DNA from: Pseudomonadota bacterium
GTDB taxonomy: Bacteria > Pseudomonadota > Gammaproteobacteria > Steroidobacterales > Woeseiaceae
Assembly (NCBI GenBank): GCA_022563255.1
Contig: JADFNS010000008.1
Coordinates: forward strand, 1 to 64,000
DNA length: 64,000 nt
Reading direction: 5' to 3'
A program made the position numbers and the translations under genes. Each line of letters opens with the position of its first letter. The stretch's first letter is position 1. Below the pieces are notes generated by a model. The model had not been told where the DNA came from. It made no database searches and worked only from the letters and a program-made list of their open reading frames with translations. Shown here piece after piece: positions 15,707 through 25,477 of the stretch.

Positions 15707-17497
15707 ATGAAACATATCCGCAACTTTTCGATCATCGCCCATATCGACCACGGCAAGTCGACGCTGGCCGACCGTTTTATTCAGCTTTGCGGCGGCCTGA
15801 CGGATCGCGAAATGGAAAATCAGGTGCTCGATACAATGGACATCGAACGCGAGCGCGGCATCACGATCAAGGCGCAAAGCGTGTCTCTCAATTACACGAC
15901 GAAGTCCGGCGAGGAATATCAGCTCAACTTCATCGATACACCCGGCCATGTGGATTTTGCTTACGAAGTTTCCCGATCCCTGGCGGCGTGTGAGGGGGCG
16001 CTGCTCGTCGTCGACGCAGCGCAGGGCGTCGAGGCGCAAAGTGTCGCAAATTGTGTCACAGCGATCGATCAGGGACTGGAAGTGCTTCCGGTGCTGAACA
16101 AAATTGATTTGCCGGCGGCAGATCCGGAAAAGGTCATTGCCGAAATCGAGGACATCATCGGTATCGATGCTCAGGACGCTATTCATGTCAGCGCAAAAAC
16201 CGGCTTCGGTGTGCCCGAGCTGCTGGAACAGATTGTCGACGTGATCCCGGCGCCGAAGGGCGATCCTGACGGTCCGTTGCAAGCGTTGATCATCGATTCA
16301 TGGTTCGACAACTACGTCGGCGTTGTGTCGTTGGTGCGCGTCGTTAACGGCAGCCTGCCCAAGCGCAGCAAGATCACCGTAATGTCGACGGGCGCCAGCC
16401 ACGGTACGGACCGGGTGGGTGTGTTCACGCCAAAGATGGAAGACCGGACTGTGTTGCGGGCCGGCGAGGTTGGCTTCGTAATCGCCGGTATCAAGGATAT
16501 CTACGGCGCCCCGGTGGGGGACACGCTGACCGCGACACACCGGCCTTGCGACAAACCGTTGCCGGGATTCAAACAGGTTCAGCCGCGTGTATTCGCGGGA
16601 TTGTTTCCCATCAGTTCCGATGACTATGAGAGTTTTCGCGAGGCATTGCAGAAATTGCGACTCAATGATGCGGCATTGCATTTCGAGCCCGAATCGTCGG
16701 CGGCGCTGGGTTTTGGATTTCGCTGTGGCTTTCTGGGCATGCTGCACATGGAAATCGTGCAGGAGCGTATTGAGCGCGAATACAATATCGATCTGATCAC
16801 GACGGCGCCGACCGTGATTTACGAGGTTGTGGATTCGACTGGCAAAATATTGCACGTTGATAATCCGGCCAAATTGCCGCCCGTCAACAAGATAGCCGAG
16901 CTGCGCGAACCCATCATTTCCGCGAACATACTGGTGCCGGACAAATACGTCGGCGCCGTCATTAAACTGTGTATTTTAAAGCGCGGCGTGCAAAAGGAGA
17001 TGCGTTATCTCGGTGGGCAAGTGTCGCTGGTCTACGAAATTCCGCTGGCGGAGGTCGTGCTCGATTTCTTCGACAGGCTTAAATCGGTGAGCCGCGGCTT
17101 TGCGTCATTCGATTATCATTTCGAACGCTTCGAACCTGCGCAACTTGTCAGGCTCGATATTTTGATTAACAAGGAGCGCGTGGACGAATTGTCCATCATT
17201 ATACATCGCGAGAACGTCAAGACTCGCGGTCGGGAGCTGGTCGAAAAGATGCGCGAACTGATTCCACGACAAATGTTCGATGTGTCGATTCAGGCGGCCA
17301 TTGGCAGCCAGGTTATCGCGCGCAGCAACGTGAAGGCGTTGCGCAAAAACGTGACAGCGAAGTGTTACGGTGGCGATATTTCAAGAAAGCGAAAATTGCT
17401 TGAGAAGCAGAAGGCGGGCAAAAAACGCATGAAACAGGTGGGTTCCGTGGAGATTCCGCAGGAAGCGTTCCTTGCTGTATTACGTGTTGAAAAGTGA
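15707..17497 (+). CDS. lepA: Elongation factor 4 (LepA), back-translocating GTPase
   Basis: 596 residues, full length. G-domain motifs: HIDHGKST (G1), RGITIKAQ (G2), DTPGHVDF (G3), NKIDLP (G4). The C-terminus ([25 protein letters not shown]) is LepA-specific. LepA binds ribosomes and affects initiation and translocation. It is followed closely by lepB as in E. coli. Confidence 0.97.
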   Translation: MKHIRNFSIIAHIDHGKSTLADRFIQLCGGLTDREMENQVLDTMDIERERGITIKAQSVSLNYTTKSGEEYQLNFIDTPGHVDFAYEVSRSLAACEGALLVVDAAQGVEAQSVANCVTAIDQGLEVLPVLNKIDLPAADPEKVIAEIEDIIGIDAQDAIHVSAKTGFGVPELLEQIVDVIPAPKGDPDGPLQALIIDSWFDNYVGVVSLVRVVNGSLPKRSKITVMSTGASHGTDRVGVFTPKMEDRTVLRAGEVGFVIAGIKDIYGAPVGDTLTATHRPCDKPLPGFKQVQPRVFAGLFPISSDDYESFREALQKLRLNDAALHFEPESSAALGFGFRCGFLGMLHMEIVQERIEREYNIDLITTAPTVIYEVVDSTGKILHVDNPAKLPPVNKIAELREPIISANILVPDKYVGAVIKLCILKRGVQKEMRYLGGQVSLVYEIPLAEVVLDFFDRLKSVSRGFASFDYHFERFEPAQLVRLDILINKERVDELSIIIHRENVKTRGRELVEKMRELIPRQMFDVSIQAAIGSQVIARSNVKALRKNVTAKCYGGDISRKRKLLEKQKAGKKRMKQVGSVEIPQEAFLAVLRVEK

Positions 17498-17506
17498 GTA
17501 TGAGAA

Positions 17507-18265
17507 TTGATTATTAATCTTGCACTGATTCTGACATTGCTGACGCTGTTCTCCGGCGCAGTTGTCCTGATGGATAAACTGGTATGGAAAACGGCGCGAC
17601 AGGACGGTCGTGGCAAGTCGCGCGCGCTTACCGTACTGGTCGAGTATGCACGCTCGTTTTTCCCGGTATTGATCTTCGTGCTGGTCATTCGGTCGTTTAT
17701 ATTCGAGCCGTTCAGGATTCCGTCGGGCTCCATGAAGCCAACGCTGTATGAGGGCGACTTCATTTTCGTCAAGAAATACAGCTACGGATTGCGTCTGCCG
17801 GTTCTGGAAACAAAGATTATTGAGACGGGCAGTCCGAAGCGCGGGGACGTCATCGTTTTCCGGTTGCCGTCAAATCCGAGCATCAACTACATCAAGCGAG
17901 TCATCGGTCTGCCGGGAGATGAGGTGGAATACGAGCGCCAGCGACTGAAGATCAACGGCGTGGTCATGGACCTTGTCGCGAACGGTGAGATTGTCGATCA
18001 TGCGCCGGTTTACATCGAGAACCTCGATGGCCGCCGTCACGAAGTCCTGATTTACGACCCCGGCCATTCAAAAGTAGACGGCATCTATCTGATTCCCGAA
18101 GGTCATTACTTCGTGATGGGCGATAATAGAGACCGCAGCAAGGACAGTCGCTATATTGGAACCGTTCCGGAGGAATACCTCGTGGGCGAGGCGATACGCG
18201 TCTGGATGCATTTCGTACCCGGAAAAATGCCGCTTTGGGAGAGAATCGGCAAGAAAATCGAATAA
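17507..18265 (+). CDS. lepB: Signal peptidase I
   Basis: 252 residues from a TTG; the ATG seven bases upstream gives only a five-codon frame. Two N-terminal membrane helices and then the catalytic domain: Ser75 in RIPSGSMKPTL is the nucleophile and Lys130 in YIKRVIGLPGDEV the general base. GDNRDRSKDSRYIG is the third signature. It cleaves signal peptides at the outer face of the inner membrane. lepA-lepB order is conserved. Confidence 0.95.
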   Translation: MIINLALILTLLTLFSGAVVLMDKLVWKTARQDGRGKSRALTVLVEYARSFFPVLIFVLVIRSFIFEPFRIPSGSMKPTLYEGDFIFVKKYSYGLRLPVLETKIIETGSPKRGDVIVFRLPSNPSINYIKRVIGLPGDEVEYERQRLKINGVVMDLVANGEIVDHAPVYIENLDGRRHEVLIYDPGHSKVDGIYLIPEGHYFVMGDNRDRSKDSRYIGTVPEEYLVGEAIRVWMHFVPGKMPLWERIGKKIE

Positions 18266-18357
18266 ATGGGGTGTCAGTCACTGATTTCACGGATAAAATC
18301 AGGCTACGCTGTCGAATGAAACGGTTGTTTTTAGCGCTTTTCACTGGAGAAATCGGT

Positions 18358-18753
18358 ATGTACGCCAAGTCCCCTAATAGGCCGCTTGTGATGCGACGTC
18401 AGGCCGGCATGACCGCGGTCGGAGTCTTGATCCTGGTGTTGTTGGTTGGGATCTTCGCATTTGCCGGGCTTCGCTTGGTGCCGGTCTATCTCAATTACAT
18501 GAAAGTGTCCGGCGTCATTTCGGGTGTCTTGTCCGAATTCGATGGCACCGGAGCGACGCGTGCAGCCATACGCAGTTCCATATCACGTCGTTTTGATATC
18601 GATAGCGTCGCGGAAATCACCGCGAGAGACGTCAAAGTGACCAAGAAAGACGGCGGCTATGAGATCGCCGCCACGTATTCGCACAAGGCGCCGTTTATCG
18701 GCAATATTTCCTTTGTCATTGATTTTGACAAGCGAGAGTTTGTGCGCAGGTAA
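18358..18753 (+). CDS. DUF4845 family membrane protein
   Basis: 131 residues from the ATG at 18358, supported by GGAGA eight bases upstream. The longer frame starting at 18235 overlaps lepB. One N-terminal membrane helix with a pilin-like start (RRQAGMTAVGVLILVLLVGIF) and a small periplasmic domain. The family is common between lepB and rnc in gammaproteobacteria; its function is unknown to me. The 92-base gap after lepB may hold a promoter. Confidence 0.82.
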   Translation: MYAKSPNRPLVMRRQAGMTAVGVLILVLLVGIFAFAGLRLVPVYLNYMKVSGVISGVLSEFDGTGATRAAIRSSISRRFDIDSVAEITARDVKVTKKDGGYEIAATYSHKAPFIGNISFVIDFDKREFVRR

Positions 18754-18797
18754 AAATCGCCGGGTGAGCGATCCCGGCAAACAAAAGAGCGAATCCA

Positions 18798-19478
18798 TTG
18801 AACAAGGCCGAAAGCTGGCTCGAAAAGATGCTGCAATATCGGTTTCAGAACGCTGAGCTGTTCCAGCAGGCGTTAACTCACAGAAGTGCGACCGGCCAAA
18901 ATAACGAGCGACTCGAGTTTCTCGGCGATGCGGTACTCGATTTTGTGATTTCTGAAGCAGTCTACAGGCTGAACCCCACGAAGCCTGAGGGGGATCTCAC
19001 GCGGTTGCGCGCGTCACTCGTCAAAGAAGAGACACTCGCTGAGCTGGCTCTCGATATGCAGCTGGGTGAGCAGCTGATATTCGGCAGTGGCGAACAAAAG
19101 ACGGGCGCGCATCGCCGTGAGTCCATTCTCGCAGATGCGCTTGAGGCGATTTTCGGCGCCGTCTTTCTCGATCAGGGATTCATTGCCGCCAAAGCCGTCA
19201 TCGAAAGGATTTACGCACAACGACTACGCGACCTTCCGGATGTGGCGGAGCGCGATCCGAAGACACGGCTGCAAGAGTGGTTGCAGGCGCGCAAGATGGG
19301 GCTACCCGACTATGAAGTCGTCGCGGTTTCGGGCAAGCAGCACCAACAGAGAATTGCAGTGACCTGCACGGTGCAGGAGAAGTCGGCGACCACGAACGGA
19401 GAATCGACGACGCGGCGCAAAGCCGAGCAGAAAGCCGCGCGCAAGATGTTCGCGCTCGTGACCGAAGGGAAGCAGTGA
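18798..19478 (+). CDS. rnc: Ribonuclease III
   Basis: 226 residues from a TTG. The catalytic domain carries the signature NERLEFLGDAVL and the second acidic cluster (DALEAIFGAVFLDQG). The C-terminal double-stranded-RNA-binding domain starts at about residue 155 (DPKTRLQEWLQARKMGLP) and ends in RRKAEQKAARKMF. It processes rRNA precursors and structured mRNAs. Its stop overlaps the GTG of era. Confidence 0.95.
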   Translation: MNKAESWLEKMLQYRFQNAELFQQALTHRSATGQNNERLEFLGDAVLDFVISEAVYRLNPTKPEGDLTRLRASLVKEETLAELALDMQLGEQLIFGSGEQKTGAHRRESILADALEAIFGAVFLDQGFIAAKAVIERIYAQRLRDLPDVAERDPKTRLQEWLQARKMGLPDYEVVAVSGKQHQQRIAVTCTVQEKSATTNGESTTRRKAEQKAARKMFALVTEGKQ

Positions 19479-20377
19479 ACGTCGCCGCTGATTATCGATG
19501 TGGCTTCGTCGCTGTTATCGGCAGGCCAAATGTTGGCAAGTCGACTCTGATCAATGCCGTCATGGGTCGCAAGGTGAGCATCGTGACGGCAAAGCCGCAG
19601 ACGACCCGGCATCGCATTCTGGCCGTGCATACGACGAATCAGCAACAGATCGTATTCGTTGACACGCCCGGACTGCATCGCAAGGCAGGCAGAGCGATGA
19701 ATAGGATCATGAATCGCACCGCCGCAAGCGCCCTCGCTGATGCCGACCTCGTGCTGTTTGTCAGCGACGCGACTCGCTGGACCGACGAAGACGACGATGT
19801 TATCGAGCGACTGAAGAATTGCCACTCGACGGTCATTGCGCTGCTCAACAAGGTGGACAAAGTGCGCCCGAAAGCGAAGCTCCTCGAAGGGATCGCGTCG
19901 CTGTCTGCGCGCCTGGATTTCGCGGAAATAGTGCCGATATCGGCCCTCAAGAACGACAATCTTGATCATCTGATGAAGATGATTCCGGCTTTTTTGCCCA
20001 AGTCGCCACCGTTGTTTCCCGCAGACATGTACACGGATCGCAGCGAGGAATTTCACATTGCAGAAATCGTCCGCGAAAAACTGACGCTGATGCTGCATCA
20101 GGAGCTGCCTTACGGTCTGACGGTCATGGTTGAACGTCTGGTCCGGGAAAAGTCGGGTATGGCCATTAACGCCATTATCTGGGTCGAGCGCGACAGCCAG
20201 AAAGGGATGGTTGTTGGCAAGAACGGTAATGTGCTGAAAAAGGTCGGCAGAGCGGCGCGTCTGGAAATTTCAGAGCAGCACGGGCAACCCGTGCATCTGG
20301 AGTTGTGGGTAAAGGTGAAATCCAACTGGGCGGACAACGAGCAAGATTTGATGAACCTGGGCTACGACACGCCGTAG
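19475..20377 (+). CDS. era: GTPase Era
   Basis: 300 residues from a GTG that overlaps the rnc stop (GTGA). G-domain: GRPNVGKST, DTPGLH, NKVDKV. The C-terminal KH domain has ERDSQKGMVVGKNGNVLKKVG. It binds the 16S rRNA 3' end during 30S assembly. The rnc-era-recO order is classic. Confidence 0.96.
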   Translation: MNVAADYRCGFVAVIGRPNVGKSTLINAVMGRKVSIVTAKPQTTRHRILAVHTTNQQQIVFVDTPGLHRKAGRAMNRIMNRTAASALADADLVLFVSDATRWTDEDDDVIERLKNCHSTVIALLNKVDKVRPKAKLLEGIASLSARLDFAEIVPISALKNDNLDHLMKMIPAFLPKSPPLFPADMYTDRSEEFHIAEIVREKLTLMLHQELPYGLTVMVERLVREKSGMAINAIIWVERDSQKGMVVGKNGNVLKKVGRAARLEISEQHGQPVHLELWVKVKSNWADNEQDLMNLGYDTP

Positions 20378-20385
20378 CGCGTGCT

Positions 20386-21150
20386 ATGGAAATGAGTTTT
20401 CAGCAGCGTATCCAGCAACAGCCTGGCTTTATTCTGCATCACCGCCCGTTTCGGGAGTCCAGCCAGATTCTCGATATTGTGACGCGTGATCATGGCAAGA
20501 TCGCCGTTGTGGCGCGCGGCAGCCGCGGTTCGAAATCACGCCTTGCGGGGGTGTTGCGTCCGTTCTTGCCGTTGCGGGTGTCGTGGGTTGCAAAAACCGA
20601 TCTGGGGACGCTGACGGGCGCTGAGGCGGCGGGTCCACCCGCCGGAATGACGGGAGACGCCCTGTTGTCGGCCTACTACGTCAATGAATTATTGCTGCAC
20701 TTTCTGCATCGCTTTGATCCCCAACCCGAGATCTTTGCGCTGTACGAGGAAATTATCAATGCGCTTGCGCGGACGAGCAATGTTGCCGCGAGTTTGCGTT
20801 CGTTTGAACTTCGCTTTCTCAGTTTGCTTGGGTACGCCGTGAATCTCGCGCAGGTTTCCGGCAGTGATCAGCCACTCGATCCCCAGGGCAATTACGAATA
20901 CCGCATGGAGCATGGCCCGGTGGCGGTTGAGCGAGCCGAGGGTGCACTCGTCTTTCCCGGCAGCGTATTGCTGGCGATCGCAGAACAGCGTTTTGAGGAG
21001 CCTGAAGTATTGCCGGCAGCGAATCGCTTGTTGCGCGAGATCATCGCATTTCATCTCGGGGGAAAAGAACTCAAGAGTCGCAAGGTGCTGATGGAGGTCC
21101 GTCGCGGTAGAATCGCGCCATTGAACGGACGGACGACGGACAGTGACTAA
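20386..21150 (+). CDS. recO: DNA repair protein RecO
   Basis: 254 residues from ATG 20386; ATG 20392 is equally possible. The N-terminal OB fold ([35 protein letters not shown]) is typical. The C-terminal helical domain lacks the Cys4 zinc site, as in other gammaproteobacterial RecO. It loads RecA at gaps together with RecR. Its end overlaps the pdxJ start by eight bases. Confidence 0.92.
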   Translation: MEMSFQQRIQQQPGFILHHRPFRESSQILDIVTRDHGKIAVVARGSRGSKSRLAGVLRPFLPLRVSWVAKTDLGTLTGAEAAGPPAGMTGDALLSAYYVNELLLHFLHRFDPQPEIFALYEEIINALARTSNVAASLRSFELRFLSLLGYAVNLAQVSGSDQPLDPQGNYEYRMEHGPVAVERAEGALVFPGSVLLAIAEQRFEEPEVLPAANRLLREIIAFHLGGKELKSRKVLMEVRRGRIAPLNGRTTDSD

Positions 21151-21889
21151 GGCCAATCCGGGGACTTTGTGCCTCGGTGTCAATATCGACCATATTGCGA
21201 CGCTGCGACAGGCACGCGGTACCAGCTATCCGCGGCCGGCGGATGCCGTCGTTATGGCGGAGCAGGCCGGCGCGGACAGCATTACGGTGCATTTGCGGGA
21301 AGACCGGCGCCACATTCAGGATGCCGACCTGACGTCGATCATCGAGGTCATGCAAACGCACATGAACTTCGAGATGGCCGTCACGGATGAAATGCTGAAT
21401 ATTGCGTCGCGGTTAAAGCCATCGGACGTTTGCCTGGTGCCCGAGAAACGCGAAGAACTCACGACCGAAGGCGGTCTGGACGTCAAAGCGCAGCCAGGCA
21501 AGCTAAAAACGGCTTGCGAGCGGTTGGCAGAGGAAGGCATTCGCGTGTCGTTGTTTATCGATCCCGAGGACGAGCAGCTGGATGCTGCGCTCGCAGCCGG
21601 CGCACCCGTCGTTGAGCTTCACACCGGCGCCTACGCGTATGCGGAAGGCGACGAACAAGCAGGTCAGTTGCGTCGAATCGCGGCGGCGGCCAGCTACGGG
21701 CAGAGTCTCGGGCTCGTAGTCAACGCGGGCCATGGACTGCATTATGAGAATGTTGCCGCCATCGCGGCAATTCCGGAAATCGTTGAGCTCAATATCGGCC
21801 ACTCGATTATTTCCAGGGCCGTTTTCGACGGCCTGGCGATGGCCGTCAGTGACATGAAGCGCATCATGCTCGCTGCCCGGGAATGTTGA
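21143..21889 (+). CDS. pdxJ: Pyridoxine 5'-phosphate synthase
   Basis: 248 residues from a GTG. It closes the pyridoxine ring from 1-deoxyxylulose 5-phosphate and 3-amino-2-oxopropyl phosphate. Signatures: [56 protein letters not shown] and ELNIGHSII. recO-pdxJ-acpS order as in E. coli. Confidence 0.96.
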   Translation: MTKANPGTLCLGVNIDHIATLRQARGTSYPRPADAVVMAEQAGADSITVHLREDRRHIQDADLTSIIEVMQTHMNFEMAVTDEMLNIASRLKPSDVCLVPEKREELTTEGGLDVKAQPGKLKTACERLAEEGIRVSLFIDPEDEQLDAALAAGAPVVELHTGAYAYAEGDEQAGQLRRIAAAASYGQSLGLVVNAGHGLHYENVAAIAAIPEIVELNIGHSIISRAVFDGLAMAVSDMKRIMLAAREC

Positions 21890-21896
21890 GCGCGCG

Positions 21897-22286
21897 ATGA
21901 TATACGGCGTTGGCACGGACATGGTTGAAATATCCCGGATAGCGGAAACCTGGGAGCGATTTGGCGAGCGCTTCGCGCGCCGGATTCTCATGGACGAGGA
22001 AATGCGGCTGTTCGCTCGCAGCAAGCAGCCGGTGAGATTTCTTGCGATGCGTTTTGCCGGTAAAGAAGCCGCGGTCAAAGCGATGGGAACGGGATTTGCG
22101 CACGGTGTCTGGATGCGGGATGTGGGTATCACGAACAACAACTGGGGCAGACCACTGATTATCTGGTCGGAACGGGGCCGGCGCGTCTGCGACCGTCTGG
22201 GAATCGGCGCAGGTCACGTCAGCCTGACGGACGATGGCGGATTTGTTCTGGCATTCGCGGTCGTCGAAACCGCAAACAACCAATAG
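21897..22286 (+). CDS. acpS: Holo-[acyl-carrier-protein] synthase
   Basis: 129 residues. It transfers phosphopantetheine from CoA to acyl carrier protein. MIYGVGTDMVEISRI with Asp8 and FAGKEAAVKAMGTG with the catalytic Glu and Lys are both present. It starts eight bases after pdxJ. Confidence 0.94.
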   Translation: MIYGVGTDMVEISRIAETWERFGERFARRILMDEEMRLFARSKQPVRFLAMRFAGKEAAVKAMGTGFAHGVWMRDVGITNNNWGRPLIIWSERGRRVCDRLGIGAGHVSLTDDGGFVLAFAVVETANNQ

Positions 22287-22305
22287 GCAACATGGACCGT
22301 TAGCT

Positions 22306-23076
22306 ATGCACTGTTTTTCCTTTGATATCGAGACCGTGCCCGACGTTGAATTCGGGCGGCGATTTTGGAACCTTGATGGACTGCCCGATGAGGAAGTTGC
22401 GGCGGCGATGATGTTCAAGCGCCAGCAGCAGACCGGAGCGGAGTTTTTGCCGCTGCACCTGCAGCGCATCGTTGCGATTTCGGTAACATTTCGCACGGCG
22501 GATACGTTCAGGTTGTGGAGCCTCGGCGACGAAGATTCCAGTGAGGCCGAGATCGTGCGGCGTTTTTTCGATGGTATCGAACGCTACACACCCGATCTGG
22601 TTTCCTGGAACGGCGGTGGGTTCGATCTTCCGGTGCTGAATTATCGGGCTCTGCGCCACAAAATTCAGGCGCCGCGGTACTGGGAGACGGGCGACAACGA
22701 TCGCGACTTCAAATGGAACAATTACATGAGTCGCTTCCACTGGCGCCACGTCGATTTGATGGACGTACTGGCCGGGTTTCAACCCCGCGGTCGCGCCAGC
22801 CTCGACCAGATGGCCGTATTGCTGGGCTTCCCGGGCAAACTGGGCATGAGCGGCGACAAGGTGTGGGACACGTATCTCGAAGGCGGTATTCGGGAGATAC
22901 GCGACTATTGCGAGACCGACGTCCTCAATACGTGGCTGATCTACCTGCGTTTCGAATTCATGCGCGGCCATCTCGATCAGTCCGATCTGGACCGCGAATT
23001 TGCGCTGGTTCGATCGACGCTGGAAAGCATGGAGCAACCGCATCTGCAGGAATTCCTTGCGGCCTGGGCCGGGTAG
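22306..23076 (+). CDS. Predicted 3'-5' exonuclease related to the DNA polymerase B proofreading domain
   Basis: 256 residues from ATG 22306; the frame is open upstream but overlaps acpS. The DEDD-type exonuclease motifs are FDIETVPD near the N-terminus (Asp-x-Glu), SWNGGGFDLPVL in the middle and YCETDVLNTWLIYLRF in the C-terminal third. The family is a stand-alone PolB-like exonuclease of unknown substrate, often found beside rlmD in this class. Confidence 0.82.
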   Translation: MHCFSFDIETVPDVEFGRRFWNLDGLPDEEVAAAMMFKRQQQTGAEFLPLHLQRIVAISVTFRTADTFRLWSLGDEDSSEAEIVRRFFDGIERYTPDLVSWNGGGFDLPVLNYRALRHKIQAPRYWETGDNDRDFKWNNYMSRFHWRHVDLMDVLAGFQPRGRASLDQMAVLLGFPGKLGMSGDKVWDTYLEGGIREIRDYCETDVLNTWLIYLRFEFMRGHLDQSDLDREFALVRSTLESMEQPHLQEFLAAWAG

Positions 23077-23085
23077 GGCGCCGCG

Positions 23086-24405
23086 ATGGCCAGAAAACGC
23101 CGTGAACCGGAAACGGCAGTTATAGAGTCGTCGACGCACGACGGTCGCGGGATCGCTGCGGTTAACGGTAAGAAGGTATTCGTGGCCGGCGCGTTGCCGG
23201 GCGAGACGGTTGAGTTCATCCGCCGCAAGTCGCGTCGCAACTTCGACGAGGCACAGTTACTCGAAGTTATAGAGGCGTCGGAGGACCGCATCACGGCAAA
23301 GTGCGAGGCGTTCGGCCGCTGCGGCGGATGCTCGTTGCAACACGTGACCGAGGATTACCAGCGCGACATCAAATCGCAGGCGCTCAAGGACAACCTTGAG
23401 CGTATCGGCAAAGTCGAACCTGACACCTGGTTGCCGCCGATGATCGGTCCGGCGTGGAACTATCGCCGGCGTGCCAGAATAGCCGTCAAGGACGTGCGCG
23501 CAAAAGGGCGCGTGTTGGTGGGCTTCAGGGAGCGTCACGCGCCGTTCATCACTGACATGCATCGTTGCGAAGTGCTGACGAAGCCGATCGATGGTTTGCT
23601 CGACGAACTGAGCGAGATGATCGGTAATTTATCGATACGTGCGCGGTTGCCGCAGATTGAAATTGCCGCTGCCGAAAACGCCACGGCGATGGTTTTTCGT
23701 GTGCTGGACGCGCCGACCGACGCGGACAAGGAGTTGTTGATCGCCTTCGGCGCGAGCCATGACATCCGCATCTACTTGCAGCCGGGCGGTCTGGATTCGC
23801 TGCAACTTATTCAGCCCGAGAGTTTCGATGAGCCGCTTTACTACACGTTGCCGGACTTCGATATTCGCATCGATTTCGAGCCGATTGATTTTGTGCAGGT
23901 CAACGGCGAGATCAATCGTCGCATGGTGAATTTCGCCGTCGAGCATTTGCGTCCGGGTCCGGACGACCGGGTCCTCGATCTCTATTGCGGGATAGGTAAT
24001 TTTTCGTTGCCGCTGGCCCGAAAATCCGGCGCCGTTCTCGGCGTCGAGGGCGAGCAAGGCCTGGTCGCGAGGGCGGCCGGAAATGCGCAGAAGAACGGTC
24101 TCGAAAACCTCGAGTTCCGCGTTGCCGATCTCAGCAAGATCGATGGCAGCGAGGCATGGGTCAAAGCCGGCTGCGATCGGCTGTTGCTGGATCCGGCGCG
24201 CAGCGGCGCGGCTGAGATCGTCGCGTGCATCGATGTTCTTGCTCCGGAGCGTATCGTGTACGTTTCCTGTCATCCGGGTACTTTGGCGCGGGACGCGGGG
24301 TTGCTGGTTCACGAGCACGGATATCGGCTCGAGTCTGCGGGTATCATCGATATGTTCCCGCACACAGCCCATGTAGAATCGATCGCGGTATTTACCCAAG
24401 CGTGA
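23086..24405 (+). CDS. rlmD: 23S rRNA (uracil-1939-C5)-methyltransferase RlmD
   Basis: 439 residues. An N-terminal TRAM domain is followed by four Fe-S cysteines (CEAFGRCGGC and a later Cys near 160). The SAM site is LDLYCGIGNFSLPLA and the catalytic Cys lies in VSCHPGTLARD. It methylates U1939 of 23S rRNA. Its stop overlaps a possible GTG start of nagZ. Confidence 0.94.
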   Translation: MARKRREPETAVIESSTHDGRGIAAVNGKKVFVAGALPGETVEFIRRKSRRNFDEAQLLEVIEASEDRITAKCEAFGRCGGCSLQHVTEDYQRDIKSQALKDNLERIGKVEPDTWLPPMIGPAWNYRRRARIAVKDVRAKGRVLVGFRERHAPFITDMHRCEVLTKPIDGLLDELSEMIGNLSIRARLPQIEIAAAENATAMVFRVLDAPTDADKELLIAFGASHDIRIYLQPGGLDSLQLIQPESFDEPLYYTLPDFDIRIDFEPIDFVQVNGEINRRMVNFAVEHLRPGPDDRVLDLYCGIGNFSLPLARKSGAVLGVEGEQGLVARAAGNAQKNGLENLEFRVADLSKIDGSEAWVKAGCDRLLLDPARSGAAEIVACIDVLAPERIVYVSCHPGTLARDAGLLVHEHGYRLESAGIIDMFPHTAHVESIAVFTQA

Positions 24406-24428
24406 CCACGACGCCAGAGGTGCAACGG

Positions 24429-25475
24429 ATGTCATTAGGACCCGTTATGCTCGATATCGAAGGACTCGCGCTGAGTCCGGCCGACCGCGATCTTCTGCGG
24501 GAGCCCGCTGTGGGTGGCGTCATCCTTTTTGCGCGCAACTTTGAGTCTGTTGAGCAGGTTACTGATCTGGTTGCGGAGATTCGCGCGTTGCGCAGCCCGC
24601 CTTTGATCATCGCCGTCGATCACGAAGGTGGTCGGGTACAGCGGTTTCGCGACGGTTTTACGCCAGTACCGCCGATGCGGCACATCGGACTCGAGTTCGA
24701 CCGGGATCGTGATTCCGGATTGCAGATTGCCCGTCAGGCGGGCTGGATCATCGCGGCCGAACTGCGGTCCGCCGGCATTGATTTGTGCTTTGCGCCGTGC
24801 GTCGACCTCGATTGGGGCGTCAGCGAAATTATTGGCGATCGTTCGTTTCATCGCGATCCCGACGCCGTTAGCGATTTGGCCGGAGCGTTTGCGCGCGGTT
24901 TGCGCAGCAAAGGAATGGCCACCGTGGCAAAGCATTTTCCAGGGCACGGCGCCGTCGTCGCGGATTCGCATTTGAAATTGCCTGTCGACCGGCGCGATTA
25001 TGGCTCGATTCTCGACGATATGCGTCCGTACGAACGCATGATGAGCACCGGCGTCGTTGCCGGCGTCATGCTTGCGCATATCGTGTATCAGTCGATCGAC
25101 AATTTGCCCGCCGGTTTTTCCGAATACTGGATACAGCGCGAGCTGCGCACGCGCCTCGGCTTCGGCGGCGCGGTTTTCTGTGACGACCTGAGCATGAAAG
25201 CGACGCGCGAGTACGGATCGATGGCAAAGCGCGCGCGCCGGTCACTTGATGCAGGATGCGACATGATACTGGTTTGCAACGATCGGAACGCGGCGCAGCA
25301 GGCCGTTAACGAACTGAACGACTATTCCAATCCGTTGTCGCTCGTGCGCCTTGCGCGATTGCACGGCACGGGCCAGATGTCGAGAAAGGCGTTGCTCGCC
25401 AGCGAAGAATGGCAGGAGGCGAACGCTTTATTTGCGAAGTGGAGCGAGCGACCGGAGTTGCAGCTGCACGCGTGA
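24429..25475 (+). CDS. nagZ: Beta-N-acetylhexosaminidase NagZ
   Basis: 348 residues from ATG 24429, which has AGAGGTG upstream and gives the family N-terminus LGPVMLDIEGLALS. A GTG at 24402 overlapping rlmD is the alternative. It removes N-acetylglucosamine from anhydro-muropeptides during cell-wall recycling in the cytoplasm. Signatures: IAVDHEGGRVQRF, KHFPGHG (His of the His-Asp dyad) and CDDLSMKA (the Asp nucleophile). Confidence 0.94.
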   Translation: MSLGPVMLDIEGLALSPADRDLLREPAVGGVILFARNFESVEQVTDLVAEIRALRSPPLIIAVDHEGGRVQRFRDGFTPVPPMRHIGLEFDRDRDSGLQIARQAGWIIAAELRSAGIDLCFAPCVDLDWGVSEIIGDRSFHRDPDAVSDLAGAFARGLRSKGMATVAKHFPGHGAVVADSHLKLPVDRRDYGSILDDMRPYERMMSTGVVAGVMLAHIVYQSIDNLPAGFSEYWIQRELRTRLGFGGAVFCDDLSMKATREYGSMAKRARRSLDAGCDMILVCNDRNAAQQAVNELNDYSNPLSLVRLARLHGTGQMSRKALLASEEWQEANALFAKWSERPELQLHA

Positions 25476-25477
25476 TC